Positions 15,994 to 25,254 are shown, numbered from the stretch's first letter. The stretch is DNA of 45,405 nucleotides from Acidimicrobiales bacterium (GCA_020629375.1 JAHDDK010000010.1:1-45405), one strand, 5' to 3'. The notes: generated from the letters alone by a model not told the origin. Made by a program: numbers and translations.

Positions 15994-16245
15994 CACATCA
16001 TCCCCCTCGATCGACAATCGCCTCTTCCACCGCCCCCGCCCAACAGGCGACAACAACAGCAGAACCGCTCCTACCCGCACTCTTAACACAAACCCATACA
16101 CCCGCGCTCCCAAACACATGAACAACAAATGAACACCACAGGAAGCCGAGCTGGCCCGTAACCACGATCCAGAAAGCCTCATCGGCCGACCGCAGCCTCT
16201 CCGACTCCGCTCTACGCCACCTCCTCCAAGCGGCGCATCGACCCA
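15994..16245. other. Spacer upstream of the RHS gene
   Basis: These 252 bases between the HyuA-like gene stop and the RHS start hold no gene. The leftward strand shows TTGGGA followed 19 bases later by TGTTAAGAG, around 16,085-16,120, a possible promoter for the RHS gene. This is weak, eye-based evidence. The frame continues into the RHS gene without a stop, but its composition is not convincingly coding. Confidence 0.3.
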
Positions 16246-18216
16246 CTACGACCAGGGGCGGGCTCGTGCTTCGACCGAGATGATCGCGGAGTAGAGGCCG
16301 TCGTCGCCTTCGGCGTCGGGTGCGTCATGTCGCTCGACCTCGATGCGCACCTCTGGTTCGACGACCGTCCCGAGGCCCGCAGCCATCTCGTCGAGCTGCC
16401 GGCGTGCGATCACGTCCGCGGCCGTTTGCGCCGAGTCGAGTGCGGACGTGGCATCGGCCACCGGCTGCACGCCGTCGAGCGAGATGACGCGGAACATGCC
16501 GGGTCCGTCCGTCGCGACCTCGGCAGACGCCCGCGACACGAGCGAACCCATCGCGGCACCAACCGCGTTCGCCACGGCATGGTTATCGGGCAGCACGATC
16601 TCGGCGCCGATACGTTCGCCCACCTCGCCGTAGTACACGCCCGCAGGACCACCGACCGCCACGACAGGGTCGGAGAGCCGGAGCGCAATGTCGACCGTCC
16701 CGATCTGCGGCGCCCCTGTCGCCACCGCGTCGAATGCGCCGACGGCCAACGAGTCCGAGCCGACCGGCTGGTTGGTCGCCACGTCGAGAATGGTTCCGGC
16801 GCTGCGGCGGACCGTCTCGGACCACACGTCCCGGCAGAAGTCCTCGACGGCGAGCCCCGTGTACCAGGCGACCACCTCGGCGGCAGCGACCGCAGCCTCC
16901 GGACTCCAGTTGGCTTGAAGACCCAGCACGTGTGCGGCATCGGATGGCGTAAACCCGGCCAACTGCACGAGGCCCCGGTCGTTGCAGGCGCGGAGCGCTC
17001 GACGTTCGACCGTGCCAGCAGCGACCTCGACGACAGCCTTCGGTACCTGCGGGGTCAAGCGTTCGAGCACCCGAGCCTCGAGGCCCGAACACGACTCGGG
17101 GATGTCATCGACCAGCCGCACGACGAACTCAGCTGCCAGATCTCGACTCGGTGGGTCCTGGCGCTGGCGAACGAGTTCGCGCAGCACGTCTGGATGGTCC
17201 CGACCGATCAGCGACACCGGAACGCGCCTCTGGGGGCCAACCGACACCCTCGCCGATTCGGTTCGGACCTCCGAATCCCCACCGAGCCCCGTCGTCCGCA
17301 CATCGATGGCCTGCACCATCGTTCGCCAACCGCCGACGATCGCCCCTTCGGGCGCCAACCGTGGCCGCCCGTCGACGAGCTGTCCGACATCGGTCGTCGT
17401 CCCGCCGATGTCGGAGAGGATGAACGAATCGAGTCCGGTCAGAACTCCAGCACCGATGATTGATGCAGCCGGGCCAGACAGCACCGTCTCGATCGGACGG
17501 CGAGCCACGAGATCCGCGACAGCGAGAGAGCCGTCTCCACGGGCGACGAGCACCGGCGTGTCGACCCCGAGGTGGTCGAGCGTGCTCGACACGGCCGAGA
17601 CGAGATCGGCGATACGGGAGAGCAAGCGGGCATTCAGCGCCGTCGTGAGGGCCCGGCGCGGAGCGTCGAGCGCCTCGGACAACGTCGACGAGATCGTGAC
17701 CGGCAGATCGGTCTCTGCGAGCACGAGGTCGCGGGCCTGTTGTTCGTGGGCCGGATTCCGCACCGCGAACGCCGCGCAGATCGCCACGGCACTCACGTGT
17801 CCGCCATGAGCTTCGAGCGCGGCGTGCACGGCGTCTTCGTCGAGCGACACCCGCGCCTGTCCATGATGATCGTGACCGCCATCGATCGCCACGACCGTCA
17901 CGTCAGCGAAGGTCGTCCGAATGCCCGAACGTTCGAGCATCGCTTCGTCGAAACCGATCGCCAATACCAACACCGGACTGCCCTGACCTTCGACGACCGC
18001 ATTGGTCGCCAGCGTCGTGGAGACCGAGACGATCCCCACTTCGCCGGTGTCGACGTCGGTCAGCACCGACGAGATCGCTTCGGACACGCCGATGGCGAGG
18101 TCATGGCGCGTCGTGAGCGCCTTTGCCGACGCGACCACCTCGCCGCCCGTCGTCACGACGACGGCGTCGGTGTAGGTCCCTCCGGTGTCAACTCCGAGCA
18201 GCAGGCGTACGTCCAC
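16246..18216 (-). CDS. HyuA-like hydantoinase/oxoprolinase subunit
   Basis: The protein has 656 residues and starts at GTG 18216. The N-terminal Hydant_A_N domain opens with the sugar-kinase-fold phosphate-binding motif (LLGVDTGGTYTDAVVV), and the central hydantoinase_A domain has the second motif (FILSDIGGTTTDVGQLVDG). Members hydrolyse 5-membered cyclic amides such as hydantoins or 5-oxoproline in an ATP-dependent way, normally with a HyuB partner. No hyuB is visible next to it, which is unusual. The C-terminal third (about 420-656) is typical of the stand-alone subfamily in actinobacteria. Only 29 bp separate it from a divergent aminotransferase, so the two may share a promoter region. Substrate is not determined by the sequence. 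Confidence 0.85.
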   Translation of the reverse strand: MDVRLLLGVDTGGTYTDAVVVTTGGEVVASAKALTTRHDLAIGVSEAISSVLTDVDTGEVGIVSVSTTLATNAVVEGQGSPVLVLAIGFDEAMLERSGIRTTFADVTVVAIDGGHDHHGQARVSLDEDAVHAALEAHGGHVSAVAICAAFAVRNPAHEQQARDLVLAETDLPVTISSTLSEALDAPRRALTTALNARLLSRIADLVSAVSSTLDHLGVDTPVLVARGDGSLAVADLVARRPIETVLSGPAASIIGAGVLTGLDSFILSDIGGTTTDVGQLVDGRPRLAPEGAIVGGWRTMVQAIDVRTTGLGGDSEVRTESARVSVGPQRRVPVSLIGRDHPDVLRELVRQRQDPPSRDLAAEFVVRLVDDIPESCSGLEARVLERLTPQVPKAVVEVAAGTVERRALRACNDRGLVQLAGFTPSDAAHVLGLQANWSPEAAVAAAEVVAWYTGLAVEDFCRDVWSETVRRSAGTILDVATNQPVGSDSLAVGAFDAVATGAPQIGTVDIALRLSDPVVAVGGPAGVYYGEVGERIGAEIVLPDNHAVANAVGAAMGSLVSRASAEVATDGPGMFRVISLDGVQPVADATSALDSAQTAADVIARRQLDEMAAGLGTVVEPEVRIEVERHDAPDAEGDDGLYSAIISVEARARPWS

Positions 18217-18245
18217 GGCGCAACAGCGTGCCAGACTCGGCGGCC

Positions 18246-19415
18246 ATGGTCGAAGCGCTGCGCAATCCTCGCCTCCACGGTTTCGGGACGACGATCTTCG
18301 CCGAGATGTCGGCCCTTGCCGCGAAGACCGGTGCAGTCAACCTCGGGCAAGGCTTTCCCGACACCGACGGCCCCGCATCTGTCGCCGAAATCGCGGCCCA
18401 CTGCGTGCTCGAAGGCCCCAATCAGTACCCACCGCTCCCCGGGCAGCCCGACCTTCGGGCCGCTGTCGCCGAACATCAGCTGCGCTTCCGCAACCTGTCG
18501 TGGAACCCCGACACCGAGGTTCTCATCACGGCCGGAGCGACCGAAGCGATTGCGGCGTCGATGTTCGCACTCTGCGATCACGGCGACGAGGTCGTCGTGT
18601 TCGAGCCGACCTACGACTCCTACATGGCGTCGATCGCCATGGCCGGAGCCACAGCCAAACCCGTGCTGCTTGCCGCTCCCGACCATGGCCTCGACGTCGA
18701 GGCGTTCCACGCCGCGATCACCGACAAGACCAGACTCATCCTGCTCAACACCCCGCACAACCCCACCGGCAAGGTCTTCACCTCCGACGAGCTGGCGGTC
18801 ATCGCCGCGGCAGCCGTCGAGCACGACCTGATCGTCATCGCCGACGAGGTCTACGAGCACATGGTGTTCGAGGGCGAGCACATCCCGATCGCCCGCTACG
18901 ACGGCATGCGCGACCGCACGATCAGCATCGGGTCGGCGGGCAAGTCGTTCTCGTTCACGGGATGGAAAGTCGGCTGGCTGACGGCCGCCCCCGAGCTGCG
19001 CGGCGCAGTGATGACCGCCAAGCAGTTCCTCACCTTTGTCAACGCCGGTCCACTCCAACCCGCCGTCGCCGCCGGCCTCCGCCTGCCCGACTCGTACTTC
19101 ACCGGCATGCGCAATGACCTGCTCGCCAAACGCAACCGTCTGCAATCCGGACTCGACGCCGCTGGATTCGACACGCTCACCTGCGAGGGCACGTACTTTC
19201 TCACCGTCGACATCCGGTCGTGGGCCGAGGCACACGGCCTGCCGACCACCTCTATCGAGTTCTGCCTGGCACTCCCCGAACGTGCCGGTGTCGTCGCCGT
19301 GCCGAGCGAGGTCTTCTACCAAACGAAGGAAGCCGGCCGACACCTCGCCCGCTTCGCCTTCTGCAAACAAGACGCCGTCCTCGACGACGCGATCGCCCGC
19401 CTCAGCAGCGCCTGA
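18246..19415 (+). CDS. Class I PLP-dependent aminotransferase (DapC/kynurenine aminotransferase-like)
   Basis: The 389-residue protein starts at ATG 18246 (MVEALRNPRLHGFGTTIFAE). It belongs to fold-type I aminotransferases: NLGQGFPDTDGP at the N-terminus, the NTPHNPTGKV motif, ADEVYEHMVFEG for the pyridine-nitrogen Asp, and the PLP lysine in SIGSAGKSFSFTGWKVGW. The QGFPD and GKSFSFTGWK blocks resemble N-succinyldiaminopimelate and kynurenine/methionine aminotransferases, so the role may be lysine biosynthesis or amino-acid salvage; the sequence alone does not decide. No clear SD precedes the start. A perfect hairpin follows the stop (19442-19464). Confidence 0.88.
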   Translation: MVEALRNPRLHGFGTTIFAEMSALAAKTGAVNLGQGFPDTDGPASVAEIAAHCVLEGPNQYPPLPGQPDLRAAVAEHQLRFRNLSWNPDTEVLITAGATEAIAASMFALCDHGDEVVVFEPTYDSYMASIAMAGATAKPVLLAAPDHGLDVEAFHAAITDKTRLILLNTPHNPTGKVFTSDELAVIAAAAVEHDLIVIADEVYEHMVFEGEHIPIARYDGMRDRTISIGSAGKSFSFTGWKVGWLTAAPELRGAVMTAKQFLTFVNAGPLQPAVAAGLRLPDSYFTGMRNDLLAKRNRLQSGLDAAGFDTLTCEGTYFLTVDIRSWAEAHGLPTTSIEFCLALPERAGVVAVPSEVFYQTKEAGRHLARFAFCKQDAVLDDAIARLSSA

Positions 19416-19441
19416 CCGCCGGACGACTTCGCCGTCCTTAC

Positions 19442-19464
19442 ACAGTTCGGCTGCGCCGAACTGT
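19442..19464 (+). terminator. Hairpin after the aminotransferase gene
   Basis: A perfect 10-bp stem with a 3-base loop (ACAGTTCGGC-TGC-GCCGAACTGT) lies 27 bp after the stop. There is no U-tract, as is common for high-G+C terminators. It lies between two convergent genes and could serve both. Confidence 0.55.
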
Positions 19465-19488
19465 CCCTCCTGTCCACACAGGACTAAC

Positions 19489-19513
19489 GAGAGGGTCTGA
19501 CCCTCTCATTACA
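19489..19513. repeat. GGTCTGACC-type palindromic repeat
   Basis: GAGAGGGT-CTG-ACCCTCTC forms an 8-bp stem, followed by ATTACA. The 21 bases at 19493-19513 recur exactly at 28263-28283. Related copies lie at 28222-28237 and 35950-35962. All four sit in gaps or at gene ends. Confidence 0.7.
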
Positions 19514-19537
19514 CGACCCTCTCAATAGACAATGCGG

Positions 19538-20524
19538 CTAGGTGCGGCGGCGACGTCGTTCGCGGCGGGCAGCTCGGTCGCCGTTGTCTCCGGCCTCTTC
19601 TCTTGGGGCGGGGCCGGGGGCAGGGATATCGGGCGGGTCGATCTCGCCGTCGATGACGCCACGCATGTAGGCGAGATGCTCCGTCGACGTCCCACAGCAG
19701 CCGCCGATGATCTTCACCCCGAGGCCCATCATCCGCGCAACGTGTGCGCCCATGACTTCGGGGGACCCGTTGTACGACAACTCATCGCCTTTGAACTCGG
19801 GGATACCCGCGTTCGCCTTGACGATCACTGGGGTGTCGCCCGCACCGTCGATCAGCTGTGCCACGGCCGATTCGGTCTCAGCCACGTTGTTCCCGCAGTT
19901 GGCGCCGACAGCGGCAACGCCGAGCTCGGTAATGCGTCCGGCAGCATCCGCGCCCGTCACACCCATCATCGTGCGGCCAGCGGTGTCGAAACTCATCGTT
20001 GCGGCGACCGGAAGATCGGTGGCCCGACGGGCGCCCTCGATCGCCGCCGAGACCTCGTCGAGGCTCGACATGGTCTCGATCCACAACACGTCGGCACCGC
20101 CCTCGGCGAGCCCCTCGGCTTGTTCGGCGAACGCAGCCGCCGCCGTCTCTGGGGTGAGAGAACCCATCGGCTCGAGAAGCTCACCCGTGGGCCCCATCGA
20201 GCCTGCGACAACGAGTCTGCGCCCAGCAGTCTTCGCGGCCTCGCGAGCGCAGGCTGCTGCCGCCGCGTTGAGCTCGACAACACGATCGTCGAGGCTGTGC
20301 AGCTTCAGCCGGAAGGCCGTCCCCCCAAACGAGTTCGTCAAGATGACGTCGGAGCCGGCGTTGATGTACCCCGCATGGACGTCCGCCACCTTGCCGGGCA
20401 TGTCGACGTTCCACATCTCGGGCGGGTCGCCCGCGGTCAGGCCGCGAGCGAACAGCTCGGTGCCCATGGCGCCGTCGACGAGGAGCACCCCGCGTTCAGC
20501 CAGAAGTTCGTCAATAATCGTCAT
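19538..20524 (-). CDS. Homocysteine S-methyltransferase family protein
   Basis: This 328-residue protein starts at ATG 20524 with GAGGAA upstream. It is a single homocysteine-binding barrel: LLVDGAMGTELFARGL at the N-terminus, the zinc cysteines in GANCGNN and in the terminal GGCCGTSTEH, and the conserved VIVKANAGIPE and SFDTAGRTMMGV segments. These three cysteines hold Zn2+, which activates homocysteine for methylation to methionine. No cobalamin or folate domain is attached, so the methyl donor would be a betaine, S-methylmethionine or a separate partner protein. A basic tail (ARRERRRRRT) is unusual. It is not adjacent to the transsulfuration genes at 33,434-35,958 but touches the same metabolite. 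Confidence 0.88.
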   Translation of the reverse strand: MTIIDELLAERGVLLVDGAMGTELFARGLTAGDPPEMWNVDMPGKVADVHAGYINAGSDVILTNSFGGTAFRLKLHSLDDRVVELNAAAAACAREAAKTAGRRLVVAGSMGPTGELLEPMGSLTPETAAAAFAEQAEGLAEGGADVLWIETMSSLDEVSAAIEGARRATDLPVAATMSFDTAGRTMMGVTGADAAGRITELGVAAVGANCGNNVAETESAVAQLIDGAGDTPVIVKANAGIPEFKGDELSYNGSPEVMGAHVARMMGLGVKIIGGCCGTSTEHLAYMRGVIDGEIDPPDIPAPGPAPREEAGDNGDRAARRERRRRRT

Positions 20525-20562
20525 GGTTCCTCGCCGCTTCCATCGCCGGTCGCCGATCCCGG

Positions 20563-22353
20563 TCAGCTGTATCGGCCGAGGACCGAGAACAACACCTCGA
20601 TGACCGTATCGATCTCTGGTCCCTCTTCGGACACGAGTGCCGTTGCGAGCTCCTCCTCGGTCAAGGCCTCGGAGATCTCGACCACGAACTCGTCACAGGC
20701 TGGGTCGAGATCCTCGGCAGACACGATGTCGCCTCCGACGAACTCACACGCGGCACGGAGCTCATCGAAGATCGACACGTCCTCACGGCCACACGTCGTG
20801 ATCTGCTGGCTCGGCGTCTCGTTGTCGATCAACACCTTGTGCACGGCGTCGATCACGCAATCGTTGCTCGGGTACACGGTGTGTGCCGAGTGGTCGGCGA
20901 CCAGTAGGTAGCCATTCGAGAATGTCTTGAGGGCGAGCTCTTCGGACTCCTCGAACGGCGTCGCCGGGTCGCTCGGGTTGCCGATGACGAGCACCGGAAC
21001 GTCGCCGCCGTCGAGGCGTCCATCAAAGGCATCAACACGCTCGAAATAGAAGGGGCAAAAGCCAGGCAAGCCGTCGATGTCTGCGAGTAGCGGGACTTGG
21101 TCTCGCGCCGCATCGTCGAGGGCCTCTTGGTCGGCCAACGCGGTGTCGAGTTCGTTGTCTCCCCGGAGCAACGCGCCGTCCACGCAGACCTGGTGTGTCG
21201 TGAAACGAGCGTCGCGGGGATCACCCGGGTCGTACTGGAACAAGGCTGCGTCGGCGAGCAGCGATGGGTCGTCGTTCTCGACGAGCTGAAACAGGCCCTC
21301 GTAGAGCAGGGGCCATTGCGCTTCGGCATACAGATTGCTGGCCACGCCGAATGCGCCGCCATCCGGGTTGCCAAGCGCCTCGCCGACCAGGTCGAGCTTC
21401 GGGACGGCCTGCAGGTAGTAGGCCTCCGGGTCACCGTCGTTCCAGATCGGGCACGTGGCATCACAGGCAGACAAGGCACGGCCCAGAATCTCCTCGAACC
21501 CACGTGCCTGCTCGAGCGACGCGTCGATGCGTTGTTCGAGCGTCTCGAGGGGATCTTGAGGATTGTCGGCACCGTCGACCACCATCGCCCGGACCGACTC
21601 GGGGAACAAGGTTGCGTACCAGGCGCCGACCGTCGATCCGTAGGAGAACCCGAGGTAGCTGATCTGCTCCTCGCCGAGCGCGATTCGGATGGCGTCCATG
21701 TCTCGAGCAACGTCGTCGGTACCGACCCGGAACGCTGCGTCTCCCATGGACTCGACGCACAGTTCGACCGCTTGGCGGCCGAGCTCGATCTCCTCGTCGG
21801 TGTCGAAGAAGTCCTCGACCCCCGACAGCACGTCGATCTGTTCGCCACGCGCACCGCAGGCGAAGGCAGGTTCGGATCCGCCGACTCCGCGCGGATCAAA
21901 ACCGATGATGTCGAATGCGTTCGTCAGTTCTTCGGGAAACACGCCGAACCCGAACAGTTCCGCAAACTCCACGCCCGAGCCGCCGGGTCCGCCCGGGTTG
22001 ACCAGGAGCACGCCGACCCGATCCTCGGGCGATGGCGATGCGATCCGGTTGATCGCCAAGTCGATGGTGTCTCCGGCGGGGTCGGACCAATCGAGCGGAA
22101 CCGTCACCGTCGCGCACTCTGCGGATCCGCATGGCGTCCACACGACCTCGGCGATGTCTGAGGCAACGGCCGCTTCGGTCGTCGTCGTCGCCTCGGTTGT
22201 GGTTGTCTCGGCCACGGTCGTTGTGGTTTCGGCGACGGTCGTCGTCGACTCCGCCATGGTCGGGGTCGAGGCCGTGTCGTCGTCTGCGCCGCTGCCGCAT
22301 GCACTAGCAACGAGAGCAAGGGACACGATCATCGTGATCGCACGTCGTTTCAT
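20563..22353 (-). CDS. Lipoprotein alpha/beta-hydrolase of the tripeptidyl aminopeptidase type
   Basis: The start is ATG 22353 (MKRRAITMIVSLALVASACG), with AGGTGA upstream, giving 596 residues. A lipobox (LVASAC) is followed by a Thr/Glu-rich linker (TTTVAETTTTVAETTTT). The hydrolase core has the oxyanion loop (LLVNPGGPGGSG), IGFDPRGVGGSEP, the nucleophile elbow GFSYGSTVG, the acid segment GNPSDPATPFEES and the catalytic His in ADHSAHTVYP. The C-terminal part matches the TAP-like domain. Actinobacterial homologues release tripeptides or hydrolyse esters outside the cell. It follows the esterase gene ending at 22362 with an 8-bp gap, so the two probably form an operon. Confidence 0.85.
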   Translation of the reverse strand: MKRRAITMIVSLALVASACGSGADDDTASTPTMAESTTTVAETTTTVAETTTTEATTTTEAAVASDIAEVVWTPCGSAECATVTVPLDWSDPAGDTIDLAINRIASPSPEDRVGVLLVNPGGPGGSGVEFAELFGFGVFPEELTNAFDIIGFDPRGVGGSEPAFACGARGEQIDVLSGVEDFFDTDEEIELGRQAVELCVESMGDAAFRVGTDDVARDMDAIRIALGEEQISYLGFSYGSTVGAWYATLFPESVRAMVVDGADNPQDPLETLEQRIDASLEQARGFEEILGRALSACDATCPIWNDGDPEAYYLQAVPKLDLVGEALGNPDGGAFGVASNLYAEAQWPLLYEGLFQLVENDDPSLLADAALFQYDPGDPRDARFTTHQVCVDGALLRGDNELDTALADQEALDDAARDQVPLLADIDGLPGFCPFYFERVDAFDGRLDGGDVPVLVIGNPSDPATPFEESEELALKTFSNGYLLVADHSAHTVYPSNDCVIDAVHKVLIDNETPSQQITTCGREDVSIFDELRAACEFVGGDIVSAEDLDPACDEFVVEISEALTEEELATALVSEEGPEIDTVIEVLFSVLGRYS

Positions 22354-22361
22354 GGTCTGGT

Positions 22362-23501
22362 TCACCTGTTCAGGGGGTTGGTGTGGCGAGAGAAGAACTC
22401 CCACGCCACAGCGGTCGCATCGATCTCATCGGTCGTGTTGCCCAGAGATGTGATGGCTGAGGAGATCGCGGAACCCGGCCACGTGTGGCCGCCGTCCTCG
22501 ATCGTGTGGAACGCGACCTCGACGTCGTCGTCGCATCCGGTCCACGTCGTGCGGGTCACGTGCTCGGAAAGTGTCTCGTCGACCGACGCCGTGCATCCGA
22601 ATGTGTCGGCGAACTCGGCGAACTCGGCGGGCATGACCTGTTCGAAGAATGAGCCACCGCCGTCGGCGCCGCTGAGCGTCGTCTCGCCACCGCCGGCGTA
22701 GGGCACGGTCGTGTCGTCGCGGCCGTGAAACGCGAGATAGGGAACTGGGCGGGATGGCTCGCACTCGTCGGTGTGGGTCACCCCAGCGACCGAGACGGCC
22801 GCCGCAATCCGGTCGGCGAGCTCGCACACCAGGACCGATGTGAAGAACGCTCCGTTGGACATCCCGGTGGCGTAGATGCGTTGCTGGTCGACACACACCC
22901 GCTCGCCGAGTTCGGCGAGGAGCTCCTCAACGAAGGCCACATCGTCTCGATCGTCGGTGTCGAACTGCGGCAGCTCCCACGAGTTGCGGTCGTCGGGAGC
23001 CTGGATCGTGCCTGTTGGGTGGACGGCGACGAACCCTTCCTGCTCGGCCAGAGCAGCGAAACCGGAGAACACGGCCTGCTGGGCACCGTTGCTGCCGATG
23101 CCGTGGAAGTCGAGGACGACGGGCGTCGGCGCTCCGGCATAGCTACTTGGCACCGTCCACTGCCAGGTGTACTCGACCCCGTTCGACACGACCCCACCGG
23201 TCTGCAATCCAATGGCGGTGTCTCGTCCCGTCACGCAGGCATCCGTCCGAGGCGGGGGCGTTGCACTCGTCGTGGTCGTCGGCTCGGGCGACGACGTCGG
23301 CGAGGTGCTGCTGCTGGTGCTGTCGGCCGACGGCTCCGCAACATCGTCGTCTGCGGTGCCCGTCGAGTCGGCTGCGGGGGCTGCAGTCGACGACGCAGCG
23401 GTCGATCCGTCCAGGCGCGGGGCCGCGTCGGTCGACGCCGAACTACAGCCAGACGCGGCAATGCCGACCGCCAGGATCGTGACGAGCAGTGATTTCTGCA
23501 C
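22362..23501 (-). CDS. Lipoprotein esterase of the PHB depolymerase/feruloyl esterase (LpqC-like) family
   Basis: The preferred start is GTG 23501 (MQKSLLVTILAVGIAASGCS), which places the lipobox (IAASGC) at a normal distance. A TAGGCT box lies 7 bases upstream, consistent with a leaderless transcript. The protein then has 379 residues. An ATG at 23570 that overlaps the small upstream frame by 4 nt is the alternative, but gives a very long n-region. After a Ser/Thr/Ala linker the catalytic domain shows VVLDFHGIGSNG, the nucleophile elbow ATGMSNGAFF, the acid region LAFHGRDDTTVPY and the His in IEDGGHTWPG. The family hydrolyses esters such as poly(3-hydroxybutyrate) or aryl esters; the substrate is unknown here. 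Four or more cysteines suggest disulfides. Confidence 0.83.
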   Translation of the reverse strand: MQKSLLVTILAVGIAASGCSSASTDAAPRLDGSTAASSTAAPAADSTGTADDDVAEPSADSTSSSTSPTSSPEPTTTTSATPPPRTDACVTGRDTAIGLQTGGVVSNGVEYTWQWTVPSSYAGAPTPVVLDFHGIGSNGAQQAVFSGFAALAEQEGFVAVHPTGTIQAPDDRNSWELPQFDTDDRDDVAFVEELLAELGERVCVDQQRIYATGMSNGAFFTSVLVCELADRIAAAVSVAGVTHTDECEPSRPVPYLAFHGRDDTTVPYAGGGETTLSGADGGGSFFEQVMPAEFAEFADTFGCTASVDETLSEHVTRTTWTGCDDDVEVAFHTIEDGGHTWPGSAISSAITSLGNTTDEIDATAVAWEFFSRHTNPLNR

Positions 23502-23508
23502 GTCGGCG

Positions 23509-23514
23509 AGCCTA
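23509..23514 (-). promoter_or_regulatory. Candidate -10 box (TAGGCT) of a leaderless esterase transcript
   Basis: On the leftward strand TAGGCT is followed by 7 bases and then the GTG at 23501. No SD sequence is present. The spacing matches leaderless actinobacterial promoters. Confidence 0.4.
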
Positions 23515-23566
23515 CGCGGCCGGCATTTCGTGGCGGGAGCGCCTCGTTGTGCCGTCCGTCCTTCTG

Positions 23567-23641
23567 TCATCCGTCGAAGTCGATGACCGTGACCAATCCG
23601 ATGACGAGAAGCGGCAGCGCGATTACGATGTCGATCAACAT
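23567..23641 (-). CDS. Possible 24-residue membrane microprotein
   Basis: The frame encodes MLIDIVIALPLLVIGLVTVI followed by DFDG and stop. It starts at ATG 23641, four bases after the stop of the PspC gene, and its TGA overlaps an ATG at 23570 in the esterase frame. About 18 residues form one hydrophobic helix with an acidic tail. It could be a coupled regulatory microprotein of the PspC/LiaF-like membrane protein, or it could be chance. The tight spacing and the hydrophobic sequence are the only evidence; no SD is visible apart from GAGCC. Confidence 0.35.
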   Translation of the reverse strand: MLIDIVIALPLLVIGLVTVIDFDG

Positions 23642-23645
23642 TGGC

Positions 23646-25181
23646 TCAGCCTCGCTCGACGACGATTTCGCCGACGGAGAGATCGATCTCGAGATCGATG
23701 ACCGGGTCGGAGTCGCTGAACTGGCGATCCGGGCCGACACCGTTCGACTCGTCGTTGAACACGTTGACCGAACCGAAGCGACCTTCGGCATCGATCGTGA
23801 CCGGCAGGTCCTCGGGGATGACGACACGGATCGACCCAGCCTCGGCCTCGATGCGAGACTCGATGGGCACGTCGAGGCCGTCGAAGTCGTCGACGGTCAG
23901 CCCCGTCAGATCGAGGGTGATCTCTCCGGCGTCGATTTCGTAGTCGCTCGGAATCGCATCGACCGTCATCGGCGTGATCGAGACCTGATTGTCGGTGTCG
24001 ATATCGATGTCGCCCTGGCTGAAGGCGATGAGCAGTGCGATTGGGATGATGATCACGGCCAAGAAGAGGAAGGCCAGGCCAGCGAGGAACCCGAGAACCA
24101 GCACGCGTCGACCACGGCGACGAGGCGGAACCGGTGCTCCCGGAGGAGTTGGGGTCGGATCGAATCCCGGGCCGGCCGGGCCACCACCGCTGAGGTCAGG
24201 CCATTCGGATGACGGCGCCTGCGGGGCGGTCACGTTCGTGGCCGGGTCCGAGGTCATCGTGGTAAAGGCCATCGTGTTGGAGTTCATCGGGTTGGGAGCC
24301 ACCGCGTCCTGGGGAGTCGACGCCGCCTGCGGGGCGGCAGGAGCGGAGGCCATCGCCATTTGCGGCGTACGGGGCTCCTGCATCAGCAGCCACACGCCGC
24401 CGCCGACGAGGGCCAGCGGCACGAGGATCGCCCCAAACTCGCCGGCTCCGATGCCGAGGACGAAGAGCGCCCCGAGCACCAGCAGGCCAACACCGATGTC
24501 TCGGCTGGTGAATCGCTCGCCGACGCGCGTGTTCGACACGGTCGGCGGCCAGTACGTGGCTCGAGGGATGATCAGCCACGCCAGGAAGTACACGAGCAGC
24601 GCCGTTCCGCCCGAGACCAGCACCGCTAGCACCACACCGAGGCGGGTGAGGGCGACGTCCCAGCCATATCGATGAGCAACGCCCGAGGCGACACCACCGA
24701 GCCGGGCGTAGGGGTCACGCACCAGTCGCTGTGTTGCCGCGACATGCGGGCGAGAACCGCCAGGGGGTGGAGGTGTGGTCGACGAGAAGCCGTCGTTCGC
24801 GGAGAAGCCCTCGCCGAAGGTCGGCTCGCGGTCGTCGGCGAAGGTGGGGTCGGCATCCACATCATCGATCGTATGACCATCCGTCGAGTCGTCGTTGGAG
24901 GGCACAGACTCGGCAACCGGATCGAACTCGACGTCGTCGATTCGCTCGTCGGCACGAAGCGCATCGGCCTCGGCGAGCAAGTCGTCGCCGTCAATCACCT
25001 CTGCGGCATCGGCTGCCATCTCTGGAACGTCGGCTGCGTCGCGCGAGGTTTCGGTCGATTCGTCGACGACGAGGTCGTCGGTCGTGTCCGTCATCGGCTC
25101 GAACCCGAGCTCGTCGTGGGTCGATGCGTCGGCCTCACCCGAGGCGCTGTGGTCGTGGTTGGGGTTCGTGTCGTTGTCCAT
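23646..25181 (-). CDS. PspC-domain membrane protein with LiaF-like C-terminal domain
   Basis: With start ATG 25181 (MDNDTNPNHDHSASGEADAS) it has 511 residues. The first 140 residues are acidic and disordered. A PspC domain follows (LVRDPYARLGGVASGVAHRY, then two hydrophobic segments around VVLAVLVSGGTALLVYFLAW). More membrane segments come after it (about 215-265 and about 365-390). The C-terminus (about 395-511) is a beta-helix-like adhesin fold of the LiaF/DUF2154 type (IRVVIPEDLPVTIDAEGRFG, DPVIDLEIDLSVGEIVVE). LiaF proteins hold cell-envelope-stress kinases inactive. It lies divergent from a PspC-domain kinase and a NarL-type regulator, so a LiaFSR-like module is inferred. Confidence 0.82.
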   Translation of the reverse strand: MDNDTNPNHDHSASGEADASTHDELGFEPMTDTTDDLVVDESTETSRDAADVPEMAADAAEVIDGDDLLAEADALRADERIDDVEFDPVAESVPSNDDSTDGHTIDDVDADPTFADDREPTFGEGFSANDGFSSTTPPPPGGSRPHVAATQRLVRDPYARLGGVASGVAHRYGWDVALTRLGVVLAVLVSGGTALLVYFLAWLIIPRATYWPPTVSNTRVGERFTSRDIGVGLLVLGALFVLGIGAGEFGAILVPLALVGGGVWLLMQEPRTPQMAMASAPAAPQAASTPQDAVAPNPMNSNTMAFTTMTSDPATNVTAPQAPSSEWPDLSGGGPAGPGFDPTPTPPGAPVPPRRRGRRVLVLGFLAGLAFLFLAVIIIPIALLIAFSQGDIDIDTDNQVSITPMTVDAIPSDYEIDAGEITLDLTGLTVDDFDGLDVPIESRIEAEAGSIRVVIPEDLPVTIDAEGRFGSVNVFNDESNGVGPDRQFSDSDPVIDLEIDLSVGEIVVERG

Positions 25182-25254
25182 GGATTCATCATGCGGACCG
25201 GGATCACCCACCGAAATCGGGTGTCGCCCGCATCATTCCCGGAACCTCGACCGC

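Noticed and set aside
15994..16182. 63-residue N-terminal extension of the RHS protein
   Set aside because: A strong ribosome site and signal peptide follow at 15993, and an extended N-terminus would hide the signal.
16327..17463. Long rightward frame of 378 residues
   Set aside because: It lies opposite the HyuA-like gene and shows only Arg/His/Asp-rich shadow sequence.
18153..19370. Leftward 405-residue frame
   Set aside because: It is antisense to a clear aminotransferase with all catalytic motifs.
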